From Colocasia esculenta (lineage: Eukaryota; Streptophyta; Magnoliopsida; Alismatales; Araceae), in contig CM024756.1 in the NCBI GenBank assembly GCA_014218235.1, positions 73,840,152 to 73,904,151 of the forward strand: a stretch of DNA of 64,000 bases, read 5' to 3'. The notes beneath the pieces are model-generated. The model was not told where the DNA came from, made no database searches, and worked only from the letters and a program-made list of their open reading frames with translations. The position numbers and the translations under genes are program-made. This document shows positions 10,552 through 22,699 of this stretch, one piece after another; the stretch's first letter is position 1, and each line of letters opens with the position of its first letter.

Positions 10552-12032
10552 TTGAGGATTCAAGTAGTTATAGTTTTCAACATCCTGTAGTGACCTGTGA
10601 GGATGAGTAGAAAGCCTGAGGTTAAGCTAAATAGGTAAAGTTGGATATAGATTGTATTGAGTATGAACAGAATATCTAGAGGTAGTTTCCTTCCTATGAT
10701 TCTTCTCCACTTTCATAACTTCATGCTTATAGTCTCTTCATTTGTATAAACCCATATTTCCTTTTGTTCTATGTTCTGTAGGATTCCTTCTTCCTTCTTT
10801 CCTTCATTCTTGCTTCTTATTCCTACATAAGAACCTCATGTTTAAGTGTTTACCTTGTACACACACTTGTCTCTAATTCTGGAAAGAATCATAGAAGTGT
10901 TGTTCTATTCCTTGTAGTCATGCTTTAGCTAAAGTTTATGTTATGACTCAAGCATACTATGAAACTCATCCATTAGAAGCAAGAAAATGTTGTCAGAAAG
11001 TGTTGCAGTTCTAGTTGTCATCTTTCCTTAGATTTCCATGCCACAATATATCCCTATTGTTCTACTGTTTCCCTCATGTAAAGTAGTGTTTAGAATAGGA
11101 AACAAGACCCTTTTGATGTTATCATCATGTAAATATTCATAGGAACACTTGGTAGAATTTCCTATGGTAGTTTTTCAACATTCCTAGAAGTTTAGATCAC
11201 ACCTGTCGACAGCCAGCACTTACCTGTCAACAGGTATCCTTCTTCCAGAACCCAGGTAGTGCAAATCCACCAGTAGCTGTCGACAAATAGCTTCCATATG
11301 TCGACAGATGCCTTCACCTGTCGACAGCCGACTTTGGCCTGTCGACAGGCAGTGCTCAGATCCCAGGAATTGGTTCTGGGAGGGCAGTAGCTGTCGACAG
11401 CCACTTCCTGGCTATCGACATATACTAGTCTGTGATGTAACCTGAACCTTCTCTAGTCAGAAGTATCAGCAGGAACCCTGTAAGATTGAAACTCATGCCT
11501 ATTTAAACGTAAATGGAATGTAAATAAGGAAGTACCCCCCATTTGAATCCAATAAAAATATCAAAAAAATCATACCTCTTACCAAAAAAAGTCAACTCTC
11601 CCACCGAAGAAGAAAAATACGATTTTTGCGATTCCATCAAAATAGTGTCTTTCTAATTTCTCACAATTTGGCCTACCTAAAAGTCTCATAATTCAAATAA
11701 ACCTAGTACAATGCTTAAAAAATATAAGGTCCGGTTAAAATCACCAGTTTATGTTGACAAATGGAACCATTTCATCCTCAATCCAAGTTATCACACTTTT
11801 GTATTATCCAAACAAGTTGGCTTTCCCATTTTCTTGGATTCTAAATTGTTATACCACTAAGATAAATCATTTAATCATCATCTACATCCATCCCTCACTA
11901 AACCAAGTGAGACTCTTTAATAACTCAAATGTGTGGAACAATCACAGAATTGATGATTCGAAGTTTCAAGATTGTTTTAAATCTCACAAACCGTACACAC
12001 ACAGTGTAGGATTGAATCTGTTTACCACTATT
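10552..12032 (+). other. F internal leader, non-coding, with a second palindrome array
   Basis: No coding signal is visible on either strand. At 11201-11425 there is an array of CTGTCGACAG variants (about eight) with core starts mostly 20-21 bp apart. It is the same motif as in the LTR but lies in the transcribed internal region. A T/C-rich tract lies at 10770-10830. Confidence 0.7.
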
Positions 12033-12037
12033 GGAGT

Positions 12038-14735
12038 TGTCATGTCCTAATAAAATCATCTATTTATCGGGAGTGATAGAATATCACAAGGAAAAGACAC
12101 TATATCCATTCACACTTAGATAGCCTCATAAGTGTCTAATTACAAAAGTTTCCTCATTAAGTTCTCATGAGGAATAAGTCAAAAGAAACTTATTACATCA
12201 CATTTACTAATCACAACACTACAGAAAAGTAACATAGATGGCTTCTCATAGATTCTTGGTTCACTCAACACTCTTTCCCCCCTTAATAATTCGTTCCATC
12301 TTGATTACCTGAAAAGTAGAATTCTGTGAGCTAACTAGCTCAGTAGGATTCAAGTCTATAATCAAGGAGATCAAGATACAAAGTAAGTGACAAGGAATTA
12401 TACATCATGCTTTTACATGCCAAACTGAGATTGCTATGCGACACTAGATAGCAAAGTTATGGAACATTGAACTCAAGATTCAAGGATTCATAGTAACATT
12501 CACGAATTGTATTGAACTCATATGGACACACAATAAAATGAAATGATGACCAATCAAACACTTAATGATGCTATGCCAAACATCCACTCATCCTTTATCG
12601 TTCCGCGCGGCCACTTAAACGAATTTGGGTGCTCCTCCCAGGACTAGACTAGCCCTTATTTGCCAAGCATAATTCTTAAATTGCGTCCAAGACTCTCAAT
12701 TTGTCATCACCACACTCTTACCTTTGTAATGAATCAATGAAATACAAAGGTTTTACTCATAATCACTCAAGGTTTACACACAAGGAACAAGGAACTTGAT
12801 TTCGACATTGATTTCACGAATTGACAATCTCACGAAGACAATTAAGTTCAGAACTTGTAGTAATAACTCAAGGTGACAAGAAGGTTAACTTGACTGAATT
12901 AAATAGGGTGTTTGGTAGTAAAATCCATAATATAAAGGTAGACCAAGAGTTGGAACAATTGGGTAGGATTTATAGAGAAGAACGGAGTCAAACAGGAGCT
13001 ATAAACATGATTCTGACCAGACCTGTCGACAGGCATGGATCTGCTGTCAACAAGAGCTGATCTCCAGAGCTGAGGTTTCAGACCTGTGTGCATCTGTCGA
13101 CAGCAACCCAGAGGCCTGTCGACAGGTGCACACAGTCCTGGTTTTTCTGGTTCTGGTCAGGGTTCCTGTCGACAACCAGACCTTCGTCTGTCGACAGGGG
13201 CTGTGTAAACTGTCTGAAAGCTATTCCATTCAACCTCCAATGGTTCTATAAAGTTGCTCTAATGTTCCTAACATGATTTGGACCCTAAACAAGTGTGGTT
13301 TCAAATATAAAACTCATGTAGACATGATCTGAAAAAGGGAAGATCATGGAATATAATTTGCAAAGATGTTCTAGCTAAAGGTTAACTCAAAGTAGATAAT
13401 GAGGAGTACTTCTTCTTTGAACTTTTTTCTCCTTACCTTTCTACATTAATCTTATATAAAGTGAACTAACCAAAGAGTCTTATCACTTCTCAACACATCA
13501 GGTTAGCTAAAAGTACAATACCGTTGAGGTTCTATCTAATCTAAACAATAGAATCAACACTCTAAATTGGGTTGAATTGTTCGAAGACAACAAGATGTAA
13601 ATACCTGTGCCTTGAGGATCAATTAAAACATGGTGTAATGTGGATTTCCTAACATGAACATACCTTCTAAACTTTGAAAATATCATGACAAATAACATGA
13701 CTTCTCAGATTTGACAATAATCTGAGTTTCCAGATCTGAAGAATAGCAAGCTAAGGTATGCATGCCATTTGTCAATATGTCAAGGAAAGGTAGTAGGAGA
13801 ACTAAAAAGGATTAAGAAGAGAATCCTACCTTACTGAAGTGAGGGTGAGTTTCCTTTACTTAGAAATCCACAAAACAAAGAAGAAATGCAAGCTTGAACG
13901 TAGAACAGCCTCAACAACAATCCTTCCAGTGCAATGGAACCCAGAACTAGTTGTTGAAGCCTTTTCCAGGTAGAGTTTGCAGCTCAACTCAGTAGCACCA
14001 CAGTGAATGATCTCAGAAGCAGTATACACCCACTAGCAAGATTGGAGAAAGTGTGTGCGAAGGAGATGGAAGGCTTTTTATAAGACCAGCAGGGCTCTCA
14101 TACGTTAACACATGGGTCCTTGAGGTGTCATGGTGAAAACCAAGTTGGTTTTCACCCCAACACGTAGCCCATGCAACATTTCTCAAGTTTACACGTTAGT
14201 AACAAACGTGTTTACTGTGCAGGAGAATGTGCTGGCCTCTTGGTTGCCCCACACATAACCCACTGAAAATTTCCCAGAAAACCCATTACGTAATTCCCCC
14301 AAAATTCAACTGGCCACTTGTTCCTTAAAGAAACTTACCCAAACCATATCTGATTGCCATGAAATTTTGACCATAGACTAATATTATTGTTTTACTAATT
14401 GTGGTGATTTTTAATCAATTTTTAGATTTTATTTTGCACTAGGTGAAATGGTCGTGTCGACTGTACCCTGAAATCCGTACGTCAAAAAATTCAGATAATT
14501 GCATATTTAATTTCTCCACATTTTTCTGGAAATTATGATGTTCTCGGATTTTTATTTCGATGTCGTTTTCCAGTAACGCACTGTGGAGGCACACACTTCG
14601 AGGTATGACACTGGAATAATGTTCATTATCACTAATTAAGTCTATCATCCAATTATCACAATTATTAATAACCCTAAGGTATTTTAATCAAATTACATAT
14701 ATTTTCTTAATATTTTAAATTTCTGGGGCGTTATA
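12038..14735 (-). mobile_element. Solo LTR G, related to F, inserted in reverse orientation
   Basis: Read on the minus strand, this 2698-bp block starts TATAACGCCCC (from 14735) and ends GACATGACA (at 12038). It follows the F LTR throughout: a segment matching the F region with GTGCTCCTCCC and the CGCGCGG word at 12600-12650, the GAGCTAGTTAGCTCAC segment at 12330, and a CTGTCGACAG array at 13018-13200. A perfect 5-bp duplication GGAGT flanks it (12033-12037 and 14736-14740). There is no PBS, internal region or second LTR, so it is a solo LTR left after LTR-LTR recombination. Divergence from F suggests a sister family. Confidence 0.88.
13018..13200. repeat. Palindrome array inside solo LTR G
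   Basis: Six CTGTCGACAG-type cores, including decayed CTGTCAACAA. Pairs have starts 21-22 bp apart. It occupies the position equivalent to the arrays in both F LTRs. Confidence 0.85.
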
Positions 14736-14740
14736 GGAGT

Positions 14741-15720
14741 AGACAACCAAACAAATTAGTGAAGAAAAGAAGTACGGAAAATATCCAACTAGGGAGATTT
14801 TTGTAGAAATATGCAAATACTTTGCACCAATGTTTGGCTTTGTCAGATAAGTTCTTGAACTCTTAATTGCATCTTCTTTAGTCTTGAACTCATCAAATTC
14901 TCCTTCTAGCTGTAACACAAGAATCAATTGTCTTTAGGTTGAGTTAAATCCCAACGTTTTGCTTCAACTGACCAGTAACATGGTGTGTCAACTGTACAGA
15001 CAATTTGACTTGGGTCAATAGGAAAGTTTTAGAAAAATCAACTCCATGTTTTCTAGAATTGACCTCAATCAGGTGATTGCAGTTTTGATTAACTGTCCAT
15101 CACGTAGAGTTGGTCTTGTAGTATCTTAATGTCAACCTCACATATTGGTGGAGTCAACCTAATCTCCATTTGGAGTTAACCTCAAGCCGTATTTTTCTCT
15201 AAGCATTAATTAGAAACTTGATTAGTGTCAACCTCATCTCCATGTAGTGTCAATCTAAAGCGATACTTTGAACTTCTACACTATAGAAAATCCATCAAGC
15301 ATCGACTTATCATTTGAATATAGTTGACTCATAGGCATCACCAAACGTTAGTAGCTCACTCAGTATTACTAGTATACTTGTAAATCTACCTATGAAGTAA
15401 CCAGAGTTAATACAATAAAAAGAGTCTTTGATCATATGGATTAGTCTTATGATATAAAGACTGGTGCTAGATATTTATTACATCTTACTTGATACATCAA
15501 ACCAGGGACATAACATAATCATTTGTTATATAAGGAAAAGAAATTATTTAATCACAGAGGTTAATGTATCAAATAATTAGACATATATAGTAACAGTTGT
15601 ATTGATAGTATGAATTAGAAAACCTGAGTTTTAAATTACATGATTGATTAACTAAACTTAAATTTGTTTGCTCAGCCAGCGTGATGGGAGAAGAACACAT
15701 GGAGAGCGGTTCAACATGCG
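14741..15720 (+). other. F internal region upstream of the gag remnant
   Basis: AT-rich with no clear ORF. Between about 14985 and 15260 the words GTCAAC, GTTAAC and GTCAAT recur, several 22 bp apart. They look like CpG-decayed versions of the GTCGAC array. Any upstream gag coding is too decayed to recognise. Confidence 0.5.
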
Positions 15721-16125
15721 ATGGAAAACCTTGCTCAGTCCTTAGAGCAGGTAGTTCCAATCGATAATCAAGGGAAAATGGAACTGCATAAGAACATTAG
15801 TAGTACAAACTCCCAAGAAATAGTGAGTATTACAGTGTCTATACGGAAGAAAAAAGTTCTCCCCAATAATAGAAAAACAACCGACAAACAGAGGATGAAA
15901 CAGTGCAAAAAGAACAAAAAGACCAAGAAGGCCAACAAGCAAGCGAACGTTAAGGCACAACCTAAGGAAGTTTGTATGTGTTGTCACACACTAGGCCATG
16001 TCAAAGAGAACTGTTGGTGGAGACTAGGAGCATGTTTGAAGTATGGTAGTTTACAGCATCGGATCTCCAATTGTCCAAATCACCTCAGGACAAAGACAAG
16101 AGTCCAGCAAGACCTTAAGCCATAA
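15721..16125 (+). pseudogene. Element F gag C-terminus with double zinc knuckle
   Basis: This 134-codon open stretch is very rich in Lys and Asn in its middle. Near its end it holds two adjacent zinc-knuckle-like motifs: C-x2-C-x4-H-x5-C (CMCCHTLGHVKENC) and a second in which one Cys is Tyr (CLKYGSLQHRISNC, then P). The arrangement C..C....H.....CW...G.CLK.GS..H.I..C matches the knuckle of element E at 55705-55803, so it is nucleocapsid sequence of a chromovirus-type gag. The capsid domain upstream is not recognisable and no pol follows. The first Met shown is only the first in the open frame; the true start lies upstream. Confidence 0.75.
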
Positions 16126-16738
16126 GGAGAATGGACTGAAGTTATTAGAAGTAATCTTTATGTATAAGTCAATAGGACTTGAGTATAGTGAGAAATATTT
16201 GAGTTTAGTTATTATAGTATGTCAAAACTTGGTAAGTTTTGCCAATCAATGTAAGTTTGTAAGGTTGATTATGGAGTTCTGTAATAGAAATATATGTGAT
16301 AAATAAAATCCTGTTGTCTATCTTCATATTCTTCACACTCATCAACCTCGTCATACTTATTACCCTTTTCAAGGGAATATGTATTCATATAATTCTCTGA
16401 GGGTTAAGGTTATTCTTTGATAAAAGAGATCTTAAGAGTAATATACTACTGCCAAAAATAAGAAACATAGTAGAGAATGCATTTAATTGAACCCTGATCA
16501 CAACATGGTTTCATAAGATCTAAAAATACTAATTAATATTCAGATTCCCATCAACTAATGATGTCATGATAACAAGTTGTATAAAAGTATATACATTGTA
16601 TGACATGATAAGCATAACAAGATTGGTGAGACTAATCGGGATTAGATAAAATTTAAAGGTTGAAAATTTAAATCTTTGTGATCCATCCAAACTAGTTAAG
16701 GAGTTTAGAGGACCAAACTCTTTTTAGTAGGGGAGAGT
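16126..16738 (+). other. F 3' internal region and polypurine tract
   Basis: No coding motifs are visible. It ends in the purine run AGTAGGGGAGAG (16727-16738) directly before the TGTAACACCC of the 3' LTR, the expected primer for plus-strand synthesis. Confidence 0.65.
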
Positions 16739-18898
16739 TGTAACACCCTAAAAATTTTATTTCCTAGAAAAATATGAATAATTTGATGATTAACATAACT
16801 ATTATCATGAGATATAATTAATCTTAATTTAGAATTTATTAGAGATAATAAATGATATTTCAAGTGTCGTACTTAGAGGTGCGCACCGATAGGGCGACAC
16901 CGAATTCTGTAACGAAAATGAAATCTGAGAACACCATAATTTATAGAAAAATGTGGTGATATAAAAAATATCCAGAATTGGTTGACATGCGGATATCGAG
17001 ATTAAGCCGACACAACTATTTTTCAGGCGATTTTTCACTAAAAATCAAACTAAAATCACCATAATTTGTAAAACCATTCCATTAGCCTATGGTTGAAATT
17101 TTAACACAAATGGACACCATTTGGACACCCAACCTAAGGTTAAATGGGCCAGTTGAATTATCACCCATTACGATAATGATTTTCTAGGATTTAAGTTTGC
17201 CTACGTGTTGGGGGTTGAATGAGCCACCTTACTTAGGTAAGACTTACACGTTCATCTCATAGGTGTAACTATGGGAGCTTTGCATGTAAAACTGGCCATG
17301 GTGGTTTAAGGGGACTTTTTACCTTGACACATGCATGGCTGACGTGCCAAGCATGCATGAAGGTTGGGAGCTTATAAAGCCTCCTTCACCCATCGTGTGG
17401 GTTTTCCCTTCTTGCTCTGCCTCTTCCCTGTTCTTACACCCACTCTTGTTCTTGCTGTTTCTTTTGCTGCCATTGCTGTGAGGGAGTTGCTACTGCTGAA
17501 GCTGCTGCCTCCACTGATTGTACCTGAGGAGCTACAAGTTGTAGCTGTCTGTGGACTGCAACGACTGCACCCCAGTGTCATCTTTTTCCTGTTGGCTGTG
17601 AACTCTTTGAAGGGAAGGATCATCTTCTTCTAGTTAGGTAGGATTCTCTTCTCCATTCTATTCTCTTCTCTTTCTCAATCCTTGTTTCCTAACTTTGTAA
17701 AACAGTTCATGATCACCTACATACTTGCCTTTAAACTTGTGAATTCTCTTAAGAACTATGTGTCCATCTCTTGTAATCATGTTTTAGTATGTGTGTCTGT
17801 AGGATTCTATCCTCTCTTCATACCTTCATCTTCTACCCTTGCTAGAAAGCTCATAGCCACATACATGTAGCCTTTGACTTGTCACTTATCTTGGTTTAGT
17901 GTCTACATCTTCTGTATACATGTTTGTACCTTCAAACTCTTGTTTGATTATTTAGATACCTCTGGAACTATGTGTTCACCATGAAGAAATCCTCTTCCAT
18001 AGCTATTGTTGTAGGGGTTATTCTCCCAGTAACATGATATGTTAAGTTCTAGCTAGACATGTATAGGTTGTATTGTCATATTTCCTATTGTCCAACTTGT
18101 AAGCCTGTTGAAGAGTTAGAAACAAGTCTTTCCATTTGATATTGTCCATACCTAGATTCATAGGTTCCATGGTTGAGTTCTTAGAATGTTTATAGAGTCA
18201 TTATGGAAATGGAACTAACGGCTGTCGACAGACAGGAAGTACCTATCGACAGGCCTAGGCTTCCAGAACTCCAGGTTGCTGGAAACAGTAGTAGCTGTCG
18301 ACAGATGGTACCTACCTGTCGACAGATACACTGCCCTGTCGACAGACAGACCAAGCCTGTCGACAGGAACTATCCCAGAACCAGAAATTGACTTCTGGAT
18401 GCCATCACCTTTCGACAGCCACCTCCTGGCTGTCGACAACCACTGTTCTGGCCAGTGTTCCAGCACCTTCCTTTGCTCAGTCTTTTGCTAATACTTCAAG
18501 CCATATGCCTAGTAAGCTACCATCTTCATTCCTTTGAGTATTTACTATTATATCACTACAGAGATCATCCACATTGTGTCCGTTATCCTTCTTTGAATTA
18601 CTCTTGAGTTTTCCAAATACAAGTACCGTCTAGTTGGTTAAAACTCCCTATGTTCAATAACTTGAGTTCATAAACCTGATGTCATGAGAGTTTGGATATT
18701 TGAGTACCATGTTGGTTATGAGAATAAGTTATGGTGATAGTTATTGGGTCCTTGGACCCCACATGATTATTATGCCTGTGCAAATAGGGCTGGTCCAGTC
18801 CTAGGAGGAGCACCCGTATTCATTTACGGGCCGCGCGAAATGGAAAGGATGCCGGGATGTTGGCATTACATGAATACCAGTTTGATTATGGTCATCAT
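16739..18898 (+). repeat. Element F 3' LTR, first part
   Basis: Colinear with 7857-10050 of the 5' LTR. It is interrupted at 18898 by the hAT element and continues at 22700. The palindrome array recurs at 18221-18441. Confidence 0.92.
18221..18441. repeat. Palindrome array in the F 3' LTR
   Basis: Same array as 9376-9600. Here the second unit is CTATCGACAGG and the fourth is intact CTGTCGACAG, while the 5' copies are CTATCGATAGG and CTGTCAACAG. The two LTRs have therefore decayed at different CpG sites. Confidence 0.9.
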
Positions 18899-19039
18899 CA
18901 GGGACGGACGCAGTGTTTGGGGCAGTGGGGTCCCAGGACCCCACTGAAATTTTTTGGTTCCCCAGACGTCCATGGGAGTTACAGTTTTAAAAAATATTTT
19001 TGTAAAGGGTAACCCCACTGGGTCACCCGTAGGTGACCC

Positions 19040-19760
19040 GATTCAACCCCACACAAAATTTTGTTCGCCCTGTACCAGCCCAGCCCTTTCCCCTCCCCTT
19101 ACCCACGTGGAAGAAAAGCTCACCAGTCGCCATCCATCGCGCCCTTCGGAGGAAGTCCAGAGCTCTACGATCGCCCGACCTCCCGCCTCCACGAAGGACC
19201 ACAATCGCCGCTCGCCAGTCGGATCTCCCCCCACAGAGCTGTCCGGCCCTTGCCAGTTGCCCTCGCCCCTCGCCGGTCAGATCTGAGATCTCCCCCTCGT
19301 GGAGCTGTCCGGCCTTGCCCTCGCCGGAGGACTCCACGGTCTCCGCTCACCCGCCTCGCAACACCGCCCTTGGCCGGCCGCCGGTTGGCCCCTCGCTGTC
19401 GCTACAGCCTGCAGCCTGCAGAGTGCAGACCTCCCCAGTCCCCCCTCGCACAGTCGGCAGTCGCATAGGCGCACAGCTGTCCGCAGTCGTGCAGCCGTCC
19501 GGAAGCCGTCCGCCTTCTCCCGTCGGTCGTCACCATATCGCCGCCGAACACCGCAGATCAGTCTCTCCGCTAGCCTCCCCACTCCCCAGGCAGTTCCCTG
19601 GCCCCGGACGACCGGATCCGGACGGATCGGACCCGGGACCCCCTCGCCGTCGTGATCTCCACAGAGCTAGAGCCCAGAGGCGTAGGCCGTAGTCGCCTCT
19701 CGCCAGTTCGTCGGCCGTCGGCGCCTCCTCAGTCGACAGTCCTCCCTTCACCGCCGGTGC
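19040..19760 (+). promoter_or_regulatory. GC- and CpG-rich 5' leader of the hAT element
   Basis: This segment is strikingly C/G-rich with dense CpG compared with its AT-rich surroundings, and long overlapping ORFs exist in all frames. None shows a known domain; they are what low stop-codon density in GC-rich DNA gives by chance. I read it as promoter and 5' untranslated exon. A probable intron follows (19970-20185), ending in a T-rich tract and CAG just before the transposase ATG at 20186. Boundaries are approximate. Confidence 0.5.
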
Positions 19761-20185
19761 CCTGTGCCCTCTGTGAGCATTTGCACCCTCCACTCTTTCG
19801 GCCTCTTTTATATTTATTTTAATTTTTCAATTTACTTTTTTTCTGTTACTTCTTCAGGTACATTGCACATCTTCTGCTGTGCCGATTTTTTCCATTCTCG
19901 CCATTGTAGAACGCAGACCCGTCACTTACTTTCATCCATATCTCTTAAATAGTCACTAACAGGTATGTAATCCAGCGAGCCTGGGTGGTGGCTCCCAGCA
20001 AGCCCTGGTGGTGGCTCATTTATATGATGTGCATTTATGTTTTTTTCTTTGTAAATTGCTCATTATATCATGTGCATTTATGCTCGTTTATATGTGGCTT
20101 ATTATATTTGTGAATATGATCAGGTGAGATTTTTTATAACTTTTTAGTTAGTAGCTTTTAAGTTATTGAATTTTTTTTTATCAGG

Positions 20186-22474
20186 ATGAAACGTTATCTA
20201 GTTAAGCTAAATCAAGGACAAAGCAATGCAGGAAGTTCAAGTAGTTGTAGAACTCCACTCCCAAGTCAACAAGAATTTCCTCTGTTAATGAACTTGATTT
20301 GACTACTTTGGAATCAGATCCAGGATTAAGAAAAAAGATATCAAAGTATCATCCTAAATTTCAAGATGATGTGAGAAGAGCATATCTATTAAAAGGTCCT
20401 TGCCAACCTCGGAATCATAATTTCCCATTGAAGCTTTTGGGTGGAAAATGCGCAGATTTGTTCTTTCTTGGTTTGATGAGCATGTAACTTGGTTAGAATA
20501 TAGCGTTGCAAAAGATGCTACATTTTGCTTGCCTTGTTACTATTCAAGTCTGATCATGGAAAACAATCAGTTGGTGAGTCATTTGTTTCTGAGGGTTTTC
20601 TTCTTGGAACAAAAAACAGATTAGATGTTCATATTGGTGGTCCTAATAGCTCACACAATGTAGTTGTAAAAAAATGTGAGGACTTGATGAGAGAAAATAG
20701 AGTATTCAAGTGGCTTTTTCAAAGCAATCAGATCAGGTCAAGATTGATTATCGAGCCCGCCTACAAGCTTCAATAGATTGCATAAGATTTCTTTTATGCC
20801 AAGGATTAGCATTTCGTGGACGTGATGAATCTGACAATTCATTTAATAAAGGGAATTTTCTTGACCTCTTGAGATTTCTTTGCAGATCATAACTCTCATC
20901 TATTAATGATGTTGTGTTGCACAATGCTCCTCAAAATGTCCAATGATTGCTCCTCATATACAAAAGATATTTAATGCATGTGCAATTGAAACAACAAATG
21001 CAATTATCAGAGAAGTTGGAGATGATTTTTTTACCATACTTTTTGATGAGGCTCGTGATATCTGGCAAAGAACAAATGGCCATGGTTTTACCGCTATTTG
21101 ATCAGAGGGGTTTTGTTGTTGAGAGATTCTTAAGCAGTGTTCATGTTACTGATACTAAGCTGCTATGTCCTTAAGACGGCAATTGAACATGTTCTCATAG
21201 AGATATGAACTCAGTTTATCCAGAATAAGAGGACAGGGCTATGATGTGCTAGTAATATGCAGGGTGAGTTCAATGGTCTTAAAGCATTGATTATGAGAGA
21301 CAATAGCTCGACATATTAATTCATTGTTTTGCTCATCACTACAGTTGACTCTTGTAGCTGTTGCTAAGAATCATGGTGATGTTTCTTGTTTTTCTCTGTT
21401 GTTTCTTAAATTACAAATGTGATTAGTTCATCTTGCAAACGACGAGACACTCTTCGAGAAAAACAGAGTATTAGAATTGCAGAAGCTAAGCAGTGGTGAT
21501 CTTCAGAGTGGCAGAGGTTTGAATCAGAAATAAGTTTGAAAAGAGCAGGTGATACCCGTTGGGGTTCTCACTATGGAAGTCTCATAAATTTGACTGTTTT
21601 GTTCTCCTCCGTAGTGGATTTACTGATAATATTTATCAGGAAGGAACTCTGGACAAAAAAGGGAAGCACGTGGCTTATTGTTTGCATTGAGAACTTTTGA
21701 TTTTGCATTTCTTCTGCATTTGCATTGATGACAAAAGTATTGGCCATCACAATGAGTTGTCAATAGCTTTGCAAAGAAAAGATCAAGATAGTTAATGCCA
21801 TGTCACTTATGAAACTTTCTAAACAACGATTGCAAGTTATGAGAGATGAAAGTTGGAATGATATTTTGAAGAAGTATGCTCATTTTGTAACAACGAAGAT
21901 ATTCTTATCCTAATATAGATCAACAAATGTTTTTTCTGGAAGATCTCGACGCAAGGCTCCTTGTATCACAAGCTTACATCATTTTCAGATTGACTTGTTC
22001 TATCACATATTAGATATGCAATTGCAAGAGTTGAATAGTCGTTTCAAATGAACAACACTGAGTTGCTTCTTTGTGTGGCTAGCTTAAATCCTTGTGAATC
22101 ATTTTCAGCTTTTGACAAGGAAAAGTTGGTTAAGTTAGCTATATTTTACCCAAATGAGTTTCCTAATTTTGTTGATCTTGTGGCACTTCATAATCATCTT
22201 GAAAATTATATATTGATCTGACATCAGATGAGAGATTTTTTGACTTAAAAGGCATTGGTGATTTTGCAAGAAAGTTGGTAGAGACAAGAAACATGTTGTG
22301 TATCCGATGGTATATTTGCTTATAAAGTTAGCATTGCTTCTTCCAGTAGCTACTGCAAGTGTTGAAAGAGTATTTTCAGCAATGACTTATGTGAAGAATA
22401 AGTTGAGGAATCGGATGTGCACCGATTGGATGAATGATTGTTTAGTGACATTTATTGAGAAAGATTTGTTTTGA
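20186..22474 (+). pseudogene. hAT transposase (TTF zinc-finger / DUF4371 / hAT dimerisation type)
   Basis: The reading starts at an ATG giving MKRYLVKLNQGQS. It continues with DPGLRKKISKYHPKFQDDVR, then RRAYLLKGPCQPR, the lead-in to the TTF-type zinc finger (20300-20420). The DUF4371-like catalytic-domain start is seen in RLQASIDCIRFLLCQGLAFR and GRDESDNSFNKGNFLDLLRF (20757-20880). LLLPVATASVERVFSAMTYV and KNKLRNRMCTDWM near 22334-22430 is the C-terminal hAT dimerisation domain, ending at a stop at 22472-22474. The family resembles plant 'zinc finger MYM-type protein 1-like' transposases. Many frameshifts and stops separate these blocks, for example at 20485, 20774, 20890 and 21172. Confidence 0.88.
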
Positions 22475-22699
22475 GAATGTAAGCAATGAGTCTATTATTG
22501 AAGTGTTTCAAATATGAAAACTCGTCGAGTACAATTGTAAGAAGGAACTGATTGTAATGAATTGTCTCATTGTTATTGATTTTTTTTTAATATTTATTTT
22601 TTTATATTATTTATAATATATTTATAATTATATAAATATAAATATTATATTTTGAGGACCCCACTGGACAAAATTTCTGCATCCGTCCCTGGTCATCAT

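Larger units (their letters stand above)
18899..22691 (+). mobile_element. hAT-superfamily DNA transposon in the F 3' LTR
   Basis: The 3793-bp element has terminal inverted repeats CAGGGACGGACGCAG (18899-18913) and CTGCATCCGTCCCTG (22677-22691), 14 of 15 matching. It is flanked by a perfect 8-bp target duplication GTCATCAT (18891-18898, 22692-22699). CAGGG termini and an 8-bp duplication are hallmarks of hAT elements. Near the left end the sequence GTCCCAGGACCCCACTG is partly mirrored near the right end as GAGGACCCCACTGGAC. A decayed transposase fills the right two thirds, so this was an autonomous-type element that is now dead. Confidence 0.95.

Noticed and set aside
12821..13060. A 79-codon plus-strand ORF in the F region
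   Set aside because: It lies antisense within solo LTR G, reads through the palindrome array, and has no known motif.
14715..14927. A 70-codon minus-strand ORF next to solo LTR G
   Set aside because: It crosses the right-hand G border and the target duplication, so it cannot be a conserved gene; no domain recognised.
19033..19692. A 219-codon Pro/Ser/Arg-rich open frame in the hAT leader
   Set aside because: Several frames on both strands are open here because the DNA is GC-rich. No transposase or zinc-finger motif appears until 20186.
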